From Amblyornis subalaris (lineage: Eukaryota; Chordata; Aves; Passeriformes; Ptilonorhynchidae), in assembly GCA_018881555.1 (NCBI GenBank), contig JACAXG010000131.1, forward strand, positions 1 to 64,000: a DNA stretch of 64,000 nt. The letters run 5' to 3'. Each line of letters starts with the position of its first letter. Position 1 is the stretch's first letter. The position numbers and the translations under genes are program-made. A model generated the notes under the pieces. The model worked only from the letters and a program-made list of their open reading frames with translations, was not told the DNA's origin and searched no databases. Below are positions 1 through 8,820 of this stretch, in pieces.

Positions 1-858
1 TTCATTGTTTGTGTGCTTTGCATTGCCTGGGTCAAAAAGAAAACCTTGAACTCTAATGAGAAGATCTTGCTGCTTCTGGGATGTTCCAGGTTTTGTCATT
101 TGTGCATCTCATGGGTATACTCCTTNCTTTCAATGATTTACCCTTATTGCCTTCTGGTTCACCCGATACTTCAACTATTTCAAGGTGCTTATAGCTTTTT
201 AAATTGTTCTGACTTTTGTGTTTCTGCCTGTCTTTGTGTTTTCTATTGTATAAAAATTGCCAGTTTCAGGAACAGGTTTTTCATCTACCTGAAAGTAAAA
301 ATTGACAGGATTGTGCCATGGCTCCTGTTGGGGTCAGAGATTTTCTCCCTGCTTATTGGAATCTTTGACTACAACAGTACTGATAAAGCTGTCTGTAAAA
401 ACCTTAATTTCACCTGCCAAAGAATATTTTGGAAAGCAACTCTCAGAATACAGGAACATTTTTATCCTACTAATTTTCTCACTGGCTTTGTATATGCCAC
501 TTCAGTCATGGCAGTCATCTCTTCTGCTGTTTTCCTTCTCTTTTCTCTCTGGAGACACAAATGCAAGATGCAGACAAACTCCATGAAGAACCTCAGCATG
601 GATGCTCACATCAGAGCCATGAAATCTATTCTCTCCTTCTTAGTAATGTACANCATCAACTTTATGTCTTTTGTCTTGACTCTCATTTATTCAATGGAGA
701 AGCAAAATTACGCGACGTTTCTTGTTTACACAATTCGGCATGCTTTTCCAGGTGTTCATTCCCTTATTCTGATTCTCAGCAATCCCAAACTGGAAAAGAC
801 ACTGCTAAGGATTTTATCCTGTGTGAAGTGCAAGGTTTGCATGAGGTTGAAACTGTAA
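1..858 (+). CDS. TAS2R: Bitter taste receptor (TAS2R family, TAS2R40-like), copy 1, 5'-truncated by window edge
   Basis: This is a class T G-protein-coupled receptor expected in the plasma membrane of taste or gut chemosensory cells, where it detects bitter compounds. The frame is open from base 1 to the TAA ending at 858. About 40 N-terminal residues (extracellular end and most of TM1) lie outside the window, judged against copies 2 and 4. TAS2R hallmarks are visible: an LGCSRFC motif in TM2, KIASFRNRFFIYLKVKI at the TM3/loop-2 border, HKCKMQ in loop 3, DAHIRAMKSILSF entering TM6 and HSLILILSNPKLEK at the TM7 end. Extracellular loop 2 carries a likely N-glycosylation site (NFT). Two codons contain an N. 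No stop or frameshift is seen, so the gene looks functional. It is the first of four tandem plus-strand copies. The family call is firm; the exact orthologue is not determinable here. Confidence 0.93.
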   Translation, partial: FIVCVLCIAWVKKKTLNSNEKILLLLGCSRFCHLCISWVYSXLSMIYPYCLLVHPILQLFQGAYSFLNCSDFCVSACLCVFYCIKIASFRNRFFIYLKVKIDRIVPWLLLGSEIFSLLIGIFDYNSTDKAVCKNLNFTCQRIFWKATLRIQEHFYPTNFLTGFVYATSVMAVISSAVFLLFSLWRHKCKMQTNSMKNLSMDAHIRAMKSILSFLVMYXINFMSFVLTLIYSMEKQNYATFLVYTIRHAFPGVHSLILILSNPKLEKTLLRILSCVKCKVCMRLKL

Positions 859-1211
859 CAAAAGCTGGAGCTCATGCAAAATGTTGACATTTCTTTATAG
901 AAAATGAGTCAATTAATTTACAGTGCAATTCTCCAGGTGGTGTAAAGGATAGAAATGTTTACCTTAGAGCTTAAGAATATATAATTCAAAGTCTTTGAAC
1001 TTATATTATTAGTAGTGAAATAAATTATTATTTGCATTTAATGTAAACAGCTCTTGCAGCTAAATTCTTGTCAACAGCAAAGTCATTTAGACCTTGTACA
1101 CATGGGCTGGATGCAAAAGGATAATAATAATACTGCAAAGCAGCCTCAAGTGTTTTGGTATTTGCTGATTGAATCGACTGAACTAAACAACTGGTTTATC
1201 TCTATTTTGGT
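859..1211 (+). repeat. Conserved 3' flank of TAS2R copy 1
   Basis: AT-rich flank that aligns by eye with the flanks after copies 2 (6196-6600), 3 (11218-11640) and 4 (14213-14583). All share phrases such as an ATGCAAAATGTTGA-like stretch and a CATGGGCTGGATGCAAA-like stretch. It is probably TAS2R 3' UTR plus the start of the duplicated unit. No gene is seen in it. Confidence 0.6.
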
Positions 1212-1556
1212 TTACCTTTGTGCTGTGGCTCTGTGCTGTGTGATATTATGGGCTGCATNTCTGTCTGGCAGTGGTTGGTAACTCCGTGGGAACGTGCTGG
1301 TCACTGTCACTCACCAGAGGTGGTCACTGACGCACAAACAGCGATGCAGGAACGGCCCCAGGCTGCTCGGGGGGTGCAGAGCCCCCTTCCCACGCCAGCC
1401 CTGCGTGTCCTCTCTGCCCCACTGCCTGCAAGGACAGGATTCCCCTGCTCTGTGTGNCTGCTCTCCTGGCCTGCTTTGACCTGGTGGTGAGATTGACTTT
1501 TCCCAGTGGACTCTGGCTCAGTAAAACCCCTGGGAACGTGGGTTTTGTGCAAGGTG
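1212..1556. repeat. Duplicated block shared with 14584-14920
   Basis: About 345 bases nearly identical to the segment following TAS2R copy 4, beginning at GTGCTGTGGCTCTGTGCTGTG and ending at GGGTTTTGTGC. The modules after copies 2 and 3 lack this block and join directly to LTR-like sequence. It therefore marks copies 1 and 4 as sharing a more recent duplication or conversion history in their 3' flanks. Short ORFs in it run on both strands and look coincidental. Confidence 0.7.
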
Positions 1557-1704
1557 CAGCACGGAATAAAGCCATGGCTTCATCTCGCAGTGACCCACGG
1601 GCAGATGAACGGGGTGCCTGGGCCAGGTGCTCGCAGCAGGGGTCTGTGGGGTCTCCATCAGGCAATGTCAAGGCTTTCCCATACTGGGCAAAGCCAGTTC
1701 CAGG

Positions 1705-2190
1705 CATTCCCACACACCCACTACAGGAGATTACTCAGCCCATTAGCGACGGGTTGTGGCTCCACTGGGAAAAGATAANTCCATGGCAGAGAGTCACAGT
1801 GGAGCAGGGAAAAAGTATGAGGAAGTGTGGAGGGGACAACNTGTTATGAACTGACTGCAACCTCCATTTCCCATCCTCCTGCGCTGCTGACAGGGAGGAG
1901 GAGGAGGAGGTAGAGAATCTGAGAATGAGTTGAATTGAGGCTGGGATTACTGGGGAGTGGAGACAAGGTGTTCTAGTTTTGTGCTTGTTCCTACATCATG
2001 CTACTCTGTTTTCAATAGGCACTAAATTAAATTTATTTTCCCTGTGTGGAGTCTCTTTTGTGGGTGAGAGTAACTGGCGGGTGATCTCCCTGTCTTTATC
2101 TTGGCTCATGAGCAATTCCATCTCTTTTGCCAGCCCTCTGCTGCAGAGTGAGAGTGACGGAGCAACTCAGTGGGGGTCTGTTGCGGTGCT
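1705..2190 (+). mobile_element. Degraded avian ERV LTR-like module after TAS2R copy 1
   Basis: Resembles the 3' two-thirds of a family of avian endogenous-retrovirus LTRs. It has a GTTATGAACTGACTGCAA segment, a purine-rich GGAGGAGGAGG run, a CAATAGGCACTAAATTAAA polyadenylation-like region and a GTGATCTCCCTGTCTTTATC segment. Modules with the same order lie after copies 2, 3 and 4. No retroviral coding sequence is seen. Family identity rests on memory of passerine LTRs; boundaries are approximate. Confidence 0.6.
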
Positions 2191-2199
2191 CCAGCCTTA

Positions 2200-3640
2200 G
2201 TTATCAAAAAGGCAGTTTGCCACAGAGCAATATTTCTTAGATGCTGTCACTTTAGGTTTCTCCTCCTCACAGAGTCTTAAGCTTTGTAACAGGTCAGCTT
2301 GGTTTGAAATTTTCTCTAACTGTATTGTCATTAGTCAGTTTGAATTTGTTCTTCCTCTGAAGATGTTTCATTGGTTTTCTCTCATGTATCTCTACTCTCA
2401 TTGGTACACACTGTTATCCNTACCCCTTAAAGCAGCAGAGACAGAGCGGGAAATCGTCTCTCTGCTAACCTCCTTTCAAGATATGCACCCTGTCCTCCCA
2501 GGGCAGAGACAAATAAACTTAGAATATGGTTACAGAGAGTCCGTCTCTCTCATTCCTCTTGCCCTCGCTGCTGCCTCTGTGAAACTGTCTGTGGTAAAAA
2601 GCTGTCAGCTTGTGTGGACTGCAAAAAACCCTGCAGATCGCTCCAGCCCCAGCTGGATACAGCAAAGGGGGGGCAAAGCGATAGGGGTCTGGCAGCTGCT
2701 CAAGGTGAACCCATCATGACAGGGCCTCTAATAGTTCCGGTGTGGAAGGACACACCCAGTGCAGACGGCTCGGTGACAGAGCAGCCCCAGGTTGTGGGGA
2801 AGTGCTGGGAGTCCCAAGCGTGGTGCCAACCCTTGCACACAAAACCCCAGGTACTCAGTTGTTCAAGGTGCCTCCTCAGAGGCACCCAGCTTGATCAGTT
2901 TCTGTGGTTACTGTGCCATGATTAAACTGCTTTAAAAATCCAGACACCTGAGACTCTGCNGTGGGAAACGCAGTGTNGAGCTGGTGAGGAAACCTGGTCT
3001 GGCTCTCTGAGTGTGAGGTGTGTAGGGAGTAGAGTGGGGCAGCTGCCCACTGCNAAGGGGCTTTGGTCCCAGCAGTGACAGTCTGTGGTGATGGGAGGTG
3101 ACTGCCAGAGGGCCTCCTGGGTGGTGAGACAGGAAAGTTTCCTTCACACCAGCATGAACAGAGCAGAATCTGAATTGGTCATTTATTTCACCAGCTCAGG
3201 CTCAGAGGGCCGTTTTACCTCATGCNCAGTGCCAGGTGTGCATTTCTTATAATATCACCTTCAAAAAGCTGCCTTCCTGCTTCTTAAGTGAGAGGAACTC
3301 TCACCCTCTAGGCCAGAGCAGCCTCTCAGCCTCAGTAATATCTCTTTTTCCAAAGACCACATATTCTATCAGCCTGCCTCACCAACCAACCCAACTCTCC
3401 TTAAACAGCAACAGCCCAGAAACAAGCAAACAAATAATTAATGCCACTTGATAACATGCCAGCCCTCTTGCTGTAGCTAAGGATTTGGTGTTGAATTAAT
3501 ATTTCCATAACAAGTTCATAACCCCTGCCTGGAGAAGATTTTATTTTATTTCCCAGGATTCTATCCTGAAACAATTGTGGCCTTTTGAGCATTGAAGTTC
3601 AGTTATGGATGGAATGGGTTTGGTCAGAAGAAACTGGGCA
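2200..3640. other. Intergenic sequence with degraded repeat fragments
   Basis: No convincing gene. Bases 2640-2720 again resemble an LTR 3' end (GGGGTCTGGCAGCTGCTCAAGG). Bases 3150-3370 match the unit flanks at about 7155-7300 and 12130-12340 (shared CAGTGCCAGGTGTGCATTT phrase), so the tandem unit reaches back to roughly here for copy 2. Confidence 0.45.
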
Positions 3641-4117
3641 ACTAATAGCCTAAGCAGTTAGCTAACCAAGGCTAATCAACAGGGATTTCCCATGATAAAG
3701 AAGGAAGACAAGGATTCTGGAGAAGGAAGAGGTTTAGCCTGGACCAAGCTCTGATGGAAACAATTTAGTCTGCGTGTGATGTGNTCTCTCAGATCCCAAT
3801 ACAGCTCCGTGTCCATCCAGATTCATAAAAACAGGGGTCTGATCCCTTTGGGATGCACAAGGGCATCTAACACATCCAGACGAGCTCATAGATACAAAGT
3901 CTCAGAGAATCCTNCCCCTTTTTGAGATATGCTGGAGGGGATGGGTTTGAACTAAAAGTGGCCACCTGTGTTTCAAGCACATGATCCATATCTTCCTGAT
4001 TTGAAAACCCAACATTGGAGACTGATTTCTACCCTTATTTTTTTTAAGGTGCAAGATTTCTCCTGCAGAGCTGAGCCCCAGCCACTGCCACAGTGTGATC
4101 CTGCTAGTATAACATTT
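3640..4117 (+). repeat. Distal upstream flank of TAS2R copy 2 (duplicated unit)
   Basis: Aligns with 8240-8690 upstream of copy 3 and, more loosely, with about 12380-12590 upstream of copy 4. Shared phrases include GATCCATATCTTCCTGATTTG in copies 2 and 3 and TGCAGAGCTGA in copies 2 and 4. It is non-coding and interrupted at 4118 by a solo LTR. Confidence 0.65.
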
Positions 4118-4543
4118 TGTCCTGGTTCTGGCCAGGACAGGTTTAATTTTTGCAGTAGCCAGGAGAGGGCATGACCAGTGCCCAGGGGTTATTCTATACC
4201 ACCTCACATCATTTACNGGGGCAAGGGAAAGGGACTCTCTTCTGGTGAGAAGAAGTTCCTTATGATATTGTCTATTACTGGGGAGTTTTTTCGTGTGAAT
4301 AATTTCTTTTCTNGTACCCTTTGTCACCAGTATGGTTGCTGTTACTGTTCATTTTCTTGTCTCACTGCAGTTTCCAGTAAATTGTTCTTATCCTAAACTG
4401 TGACCTTTGCCTTTTGTTCCTCAANTTCTCCTCTCCAGCCTGCTAAGGGGAGAGGGAAGAGGGCAAGTGGAGGAGTGAAAGAGAGTGGCAGTGTGGTTTG
4501 GATAGTCACAGTGGGGACACAGTACCACTCCTAAACCATGACA
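4118..4543 (+). mobile_element. Solo ERV LTR (ERVL-like) inserted upstream of TAS2R copy 2
   Basis: The element starts with TGTCCTGGTTCTGGCCAGGA and ends with CTAAACCATGACA, the terminal pattern of a widespread avian ERVL-type LTR. Internal landmarks are CCAGGGGTTATTCTATACCA and a short polyadenylation region near 4373-4395. Aligning the upstream flanks of copies 2, 3 and 4 shows these 426 bases only in copy 2, so it inserted after the unit duplicated. The flanking target duplication is imperfect (CATTT before, CATAT after). No internal retroviral genes are present. Confidence 0.75.
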
Positions 4544-4649
4544 CATATTCATTTAATATCCCTGTACAAGCACAGTNCCAGCACAGACACTTCATCTTCA
4601 CGCCTGTTGTAACAGGAATAACTGCCATTCTCCTCCCAAACATATAGAG

Positions 4650-5241
4650 AGAAGAAGAAAGAAGCAAACAAAATGCCACCCACCCTACAGCACGTTTTCT
4701 GTTCTGTCAGGAAAACCAGAGGAAACTCACACCAAAGCATAAAGCAGAGAACAGGCAGTGGCAGGAAATCAAAAATTCTTTCAAGGCAATGCTCTGACCA
4801 CCATCAATATCAAAAATTAGCAAAAGAAATATTTTTGGATGACTGCATCCAAAATTACTTGGTCATTGGAGGTGACCAAGGGACNCACAAACCCAGATNN
4901 TGAAGCCTGACACTGATCAAACAGGGGTCAGTCACAAAACCACAACACTCTCCACTGCAGGAAAACATCTCTGCTGTTTGTGTCACCCAACACAGCCCTC
5001 CTGAACCAACATTCAAATACTCAAGAGTGACACCGGCCCCGGGTAAGGGGATACCCAGCACATTTACATCTCTGCACCTGCCCTGCTCTCCAGAGCAGCG
5101 GCACCAACATTCCCCCCACCAGCAGCTCTATAAAGCTCCTCTTGCCAGCCCTGACACTCCACCAACAGCAGCCACTGACCCACCTTAGGCACTGCTGCCA
5201 CAGCCCCTTGGCCAGCACAGCTCTGCTCCCCAGCTCACAGG
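4650..5241 (+). promoter_or_regulatory. Conserved proximal upstream region of TAS2R copy 2 with TATA-like box
   Basis: Nearly the same sequence stands before copy 3 (9756-10136, then gap) and copy 4 (12710-13261). A TATAAAG lies at 5129-5135, 113 bases before the ATG, exactly the offset seen in copy 4. The last ~330 bases before the ATG are almost identical between copies 2 and 4, more conserved than much of the coding sequence. This suggests a shared promoter and 5' UTR, or recent gene conversion. Assignment as promoter is inference from position and conservation. Confidence 0.6.
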
Positions 5242-6195
5242 ATGGAAGCTTGTNGCTCTCCACAGCAANCCAATGTCACTTCCTACGGTGCCACNGCTGT
5301 GGNCATCATCACCCTCGAGGCATTTGCTGGCATGTGGGTNAATGCTTTCATTGTTTGTGTGCTTGGCATTGCCTGGGTCAAAAAGAAAACCTTGAACTCT
5401 AATGAGAAGATCTTGCTGCTTCTGGGATGTTCCAGGTTTTGCTATTTGTTCATCTCATGGGCATATTNCTTTCTCTCAATAATTTATCCCAATTACCTTT
5501 CTGTTCACCCCACATTTCAACTAATTGTATTTTTTCAAAGCTTTTGTACTTGTTTCAACTTGTGGGTTTCTGCCTGCCTGTGTGTTTTTTATTGCATCAA
5601 AATTGCCAATTTCAGGAACAGTTTCTTCATCTACCTCAAAGTAAAAATTGACAGAATTGTTCCATTGCTCTTGTTGGGGTCAGTGCTTTCAGCCTTGTCT
5701 ATTGGCATCGTTGCCTACGACATCGCTGATAAAAAGCTCAGCAACAACCGCAATTCCACCGTGTGGGAAAATTTATCAAAATTAACTGGCAAAATGGATG
5801 AATATTTTTTCCATATTTATTTCATCTATGGCTTTGGATTTGTCACTTCATTCATGGCAGTCATCTTTTNTGCTGTTTTTCTTCTCTTTTCTCTCTGGAG
5901 ACACAAATGCAAGATGCAGAAAAACTCCATGAACAGCCTCAGCATGGATGCTCACATCAGAGCCATGAAATCTATTCTCTCCTTCTTTATAACGTACAGC
6001 ATCAATTTTGTATTTTTGATCTTATCACTGATTCCGTCAACAAAGGAAGAAAAGTATGTGGTGTTTCTTAGTTTACTATTTCTGTATGCTTTTCCAGGTG
6101 TTCATTCCCTTATTCTGATTCTCAGCAATCCAAAGCTGGAAAAGACACTGATAAGGATTTTATCCTGTGTGAAGTGCAAGGTTTGCCTAAAGTAG
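5242..6195 (+). CDS. TAS2R: Bitter taste receptor (TAS2R family, TAS2R40-like), copy 2, complete
   Basis: A complete single-exon receptor of 317 residues, typical TAS2R length, from ATG at 5242 to TAG ending at 6195. The start is chosen because it aligns with copy 4 and sits 113 bases after a TATA-like box. The short extracellular N-terminus has an NVTS glycosylation site and precedes TM1. Family signatures follow in order: LGCSRFC (TM2), KIANFRNSFFIYLKVKI (TM3/loop 2), HKCKMQ (loop 3), DAHIRAMKSILSF (TM6) and HSLILILSNPKLEK (TM7). Loop 2 has a further NST sequon. TM1, TM2 and the intracellular motifs are almost identical to the other copies. The segment after TM2 and extracellular loop 2 differ strongly, as expected for ligand-contact diversification. 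Seven codons contain an N, five of them within the first 100 bases. No inactivating change is seen. Confidence 0.95.
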   Translation: MEACXSPQQXNVTSYGAXAVXIITLEAFAGMWXNAFIVCVLGIAWVKKKTLNSNEKILLLLGCSRFCYLFISWAYXFLSIIYPNYLSVHPTFQLIVFFQSFCTCFNLWVSACLCVFYCIKIANFRNSFFIYLKVKIDRIVPLLLLGSVLSALSIGIVAYDIADKKLSNNRNSTVWENLSKLTGKMDEYFFHIYFIYGFGFVTSFMAVIFXAVFLLFSLWRHKCKMQKNSMNSLSMDAHIRAMKSILSFFITYSINFVFLILSLIPSTKEEKYVVFLSLLFLYAFPGVHSLILILSNPKLEKTLIRILSCVKCKVCLK

Positions 6196-6614
6196 GAACT
6201 GCAATCAATGCTGCAGCCCATGTAAAATGTTGATATTTGATCATAAGACACAAGTCAATTTATTTCTAATGCAACTCTCCAGGCAGTGTGGATGATACAG
6301 ATGTTCTCTCTTTACCACTGAAGTTAAGAATAAATCCTTCAAAGTCTTTGAATCAAATTAGTATGTGTTAAGTACTGTTAGCATTTCATTAAGGCAATTC
6401 CTTGAGATCAATTCTTGTCAATAACAAATTCATTTAGACCTGGTACATGGGCTGGGTGCAAAGGGGAAATAACAATGCCGCAAACCTGCCAAAAGTGCTT
6501 GGGAATTGCTGATTGAAAAATGACTGAACTCTATATCATGTTTCTTTGGTTTTGGGTGTACATTTCTTTCTGCTGTGGGTCTGTTCTTTGCAATATTATC
6601 ACTTGTAATACTGG
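6196..6614 (+). repeat. Conserved 3' flank of TAS2R copy 2
   Basis: Aligns with the post-stop flanks of copies 1, 3 and 4, sharing CCAGGCAGTG and GACCTGGTACATGGGCTGG phrases. Non-coding. Probably 3' UTR and the start of the co-duplicated downstream sequence. Confidence 0.55.
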
Positions 6615-7095
6615 ATGGGGTGGGTGCACCTTGAAGGACTGTAACCTATGGAGACCCCACGCTGGAGAGAGCTGATCATGAAGGACTGCAGCCCATGGAT
6701 GGGATCCACACTTGAGCAGGGAAGAGCNTGAGGAAGAAGGAGTGGAGAAGACAACTCCTTATGAACTGACTGCAAGCCCGTTCCCTGTCCCCCTGTGCTG
6801 CTGTGAGGGAGGAGGTGTAGAATCCGGGAATGAAGGAGTAAATTCTGGACTGCGAAGAAGAAGGAGGGAAGGGAAAGGGTTCTAGTTTTGTACTTGTTCC
6901 TCATCACTCTACTCCATTATCAATAGGCAATAAAGTAAACTCATTTTCCCAAATTTGAGTCTCTTTTCTTGATGACACAAAGTGACAAGTGATCTCCCTG
7001 TGCTTATCTCAACCCATGAGCTTTTCCATCTTCTATTTCACCCCTGCCCTGTTGTGCAATGAGAATAAAGGAGCAGCTAGGTGGGGGCCTGGCAT
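6615..7095 (+). mobile_element. Degraded avian ERV LTR-like module after TAS2R copy 2
   Basis: Contains the typical order GGACTGCAGCCCATGGATGG, ACAACTCCTTATGAACTGAC, a GGAGGAGG run, TTCTAGTTTTGTACTTGTTC, CAATAGGCAATAAAGTAAAC (AATAAA present), GTGATCTCCCTGTGCTTATC and a GGTGGGGGCCTGGCA end. It is very close to the module at 11640-12105. The AATAAA could serve as a polyadenylation signal for the receptor transcript (inference). No internal retroviral genes. Confidence 0.65.
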
Positions 7096-7477
7096 GTACA
7101 GCAGGTGGCCAAGCACACACAGCAGGTTCTCAAAACATGAAATAATTCCCGCATGAATAGGGCAGAACCAGATTTGTCCATTTCTGTCACCAGCTCNACC
7201 ACAGAGATCCATCTTACCCCATGCCAGGTGCCAAGGGTCTGTTTTTCATGCACCTCAGAAAGGTTTGTTCGGCCTCTAGTTCTCCCAGGAGGAGAACATC
7301 TACCAGGTGTGGAGACCAAACATCAGAGGCCTCCTGAAGCTCTGCAGAATTCAGAGGTACCAAAATACTCTCCAGAGCATCACTTCACATGTAGCAGCAG
7401 CCTTTCTGCACATGGGTTCTTTCTGTAAGAATCTGTGAGCAACATCTCTGCTGCATTTTGAGAACAACTTTTTGCTG

Positions 7478-8240
7478 GGGCAGGAATGGGAGTTACAGCC
7501 TGTTAGACCCATGTGTGCAGAGCAGGCACAACATTAACATCTCCCCTTAAGCCAGAAGAAGCAACTGCACCCCAATACCAAGAAAGGAGAGAGGCACCAC
7601 CAGAGGCTACAAAAGAGGCACAATACATTCTGGCTTCCCCCTTTTAGTTCCATTTTTCTTTTGAGCAGAGGTTGTACAGTTGTCCCAAAAACATGGTGGG
7701 TTTCTCTNAAGCTCTTCTTTCTGGAGTTCCCAGTCTTCATCTCTCTGATCCAAGGGGATTCCTCTCATTGGGGCTGTCCTGGGGCAGTTCATGCTCTCCA
7801 CCTGTACAGCACAGACACAGCTCCATTCACAAGGGCCCATCTACAGGGTCAGAGATTGTGTCCCGGTCTGGTCAAAACCCTGCTGCCACCAACACCTGAG
7901 GAAACACTGTGCTGTGCCCAACATGCTGCAGCTCCAACCTCTCCTCACAAGGACCCCCCTGGGCCCCACCACTGCCTGGATATGTTACATATGGACACTC
8001 CAAGTGTAAATCTTGCCCAACAGAAGGCAAACCCTTTCCTCCTCCTGCAGGGCTCTGATTTTGTAGGCACTTACAATTCAGGAAGATCTGTCAGAAACAC
8101 CATCAAATATCAGGAAAAAAATCCTGTTTTCTGTAATGCAGCAGCTCTGTCCATCAGTGCATTGCTGTCCCAACTGAGAGCACAGAGCAAAGCCAGCAGC
8201 TCCACACAGATGCTCTGCTGCACCATGTCAGCTTTATAGA
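7478..8240. repeat. Segmental duplication of the ANKRD66 3' region (partner of 16163-17380)
   Basis: Aligns by eye with 16163-17380, which holds the authentic terminal exon of ANKRD66. Shared landmarks are GGCAGGAATGGGAG-like sequence, TGTTAGACCCATGTGT, GAGTTCCCAGTCTTCATC, TTCACAAGGGCCCATCTACA and CTGCTGCCACCAACACCTGA. The partner carries about 430 extra bases (roughly 16301-16733). At 8240 the alignment stops and TAS2R upstream flank begins, so 8240 is the unit junction. Confidence 0.8.
7607..7803 (-). pseudogene. ANKRD66: Duplicated, acceptor-less copy of the ANKRD66 terminal exon
   Basis: The minus-strand frame reads RGIPLDQRDEDWELQKEEL then NPPCFWDNC, matching the terminal ANKRD66 exon at 16759-16936 with few changes (K/Q, E/D, K/N, A/T). 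A deletion of about 27 bases relative to the authentic copy removes the polypyrimidine tract, the acceptor AG and the first bases of the exon. The original stop codon is lost and the frame runs on to 7607. No upstream ANKRD66 exons accompany it, so it is a stranded exon fossil carried along by the TAS2R duplication. Reuse in a transcript cannot be excluded. Confidence 0.75.
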
Positions 8241-8820
8241 TCATTTGGGACCCCATTTGTCATGAAAGGAGAAAGAAATAGATTCTGGGGAGACAAGAGG
8301 CTTGGCATGAATCAAGCTCTGATGGAAACAATTCAGTCTGTGTGCATTGTCACTCAGATCCCAATACAGCTGTGTGTCCATCCAGATGCATAAACATCTT
8401 GGTTTGGTGCCACCTGAGTTGTACAAGGGCATCTGAAATATGCACGTGGGGTGGTAGATCCAATGTTTTGGATAATCCTTGCCCTTCTTGAGATGCTGGA
8501 GAGGATGGATAGGAACCAGGAGCAGACGTGTTTCCAGCACCTGATACATATCTTCCTGATTTGAAAACCTGGGATTTGAGATCCGGATTTTATACCATCA
8601 TTTTTAAGGGGCCATATTCCTCATACAGAGCTAAGCCCAAACCCCAGCCACAGTATGGTCCTGCTGCTGTAACACTTTCATTTGAGGCCCCTGTACAAGC
8701 AGAGTCCCAGCACAGACACTTCTTCACACCTGCTGTAATAGAAGTAACTTCCATTCTCCTCGCATACATATGGAGAGCAGAAGAAAGAAAGAAGTAAATA
8801 AAACCCAACAATAAACCATG
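8241..8820 (+). repeat. Distal upstream flank of TAS2R copy 3 (duplicated unit)
   Basis: Aligns with 3700-4117 plus 4544-4660 (copy 2, outside the inserted LTR) and partly with 12380-12710 (copy 4). Shared phrases are CAGAGTCCCAGCACAGACACTTC-like and GATCCCAATACAGCT. Non-coding. Confidence 0.65.
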
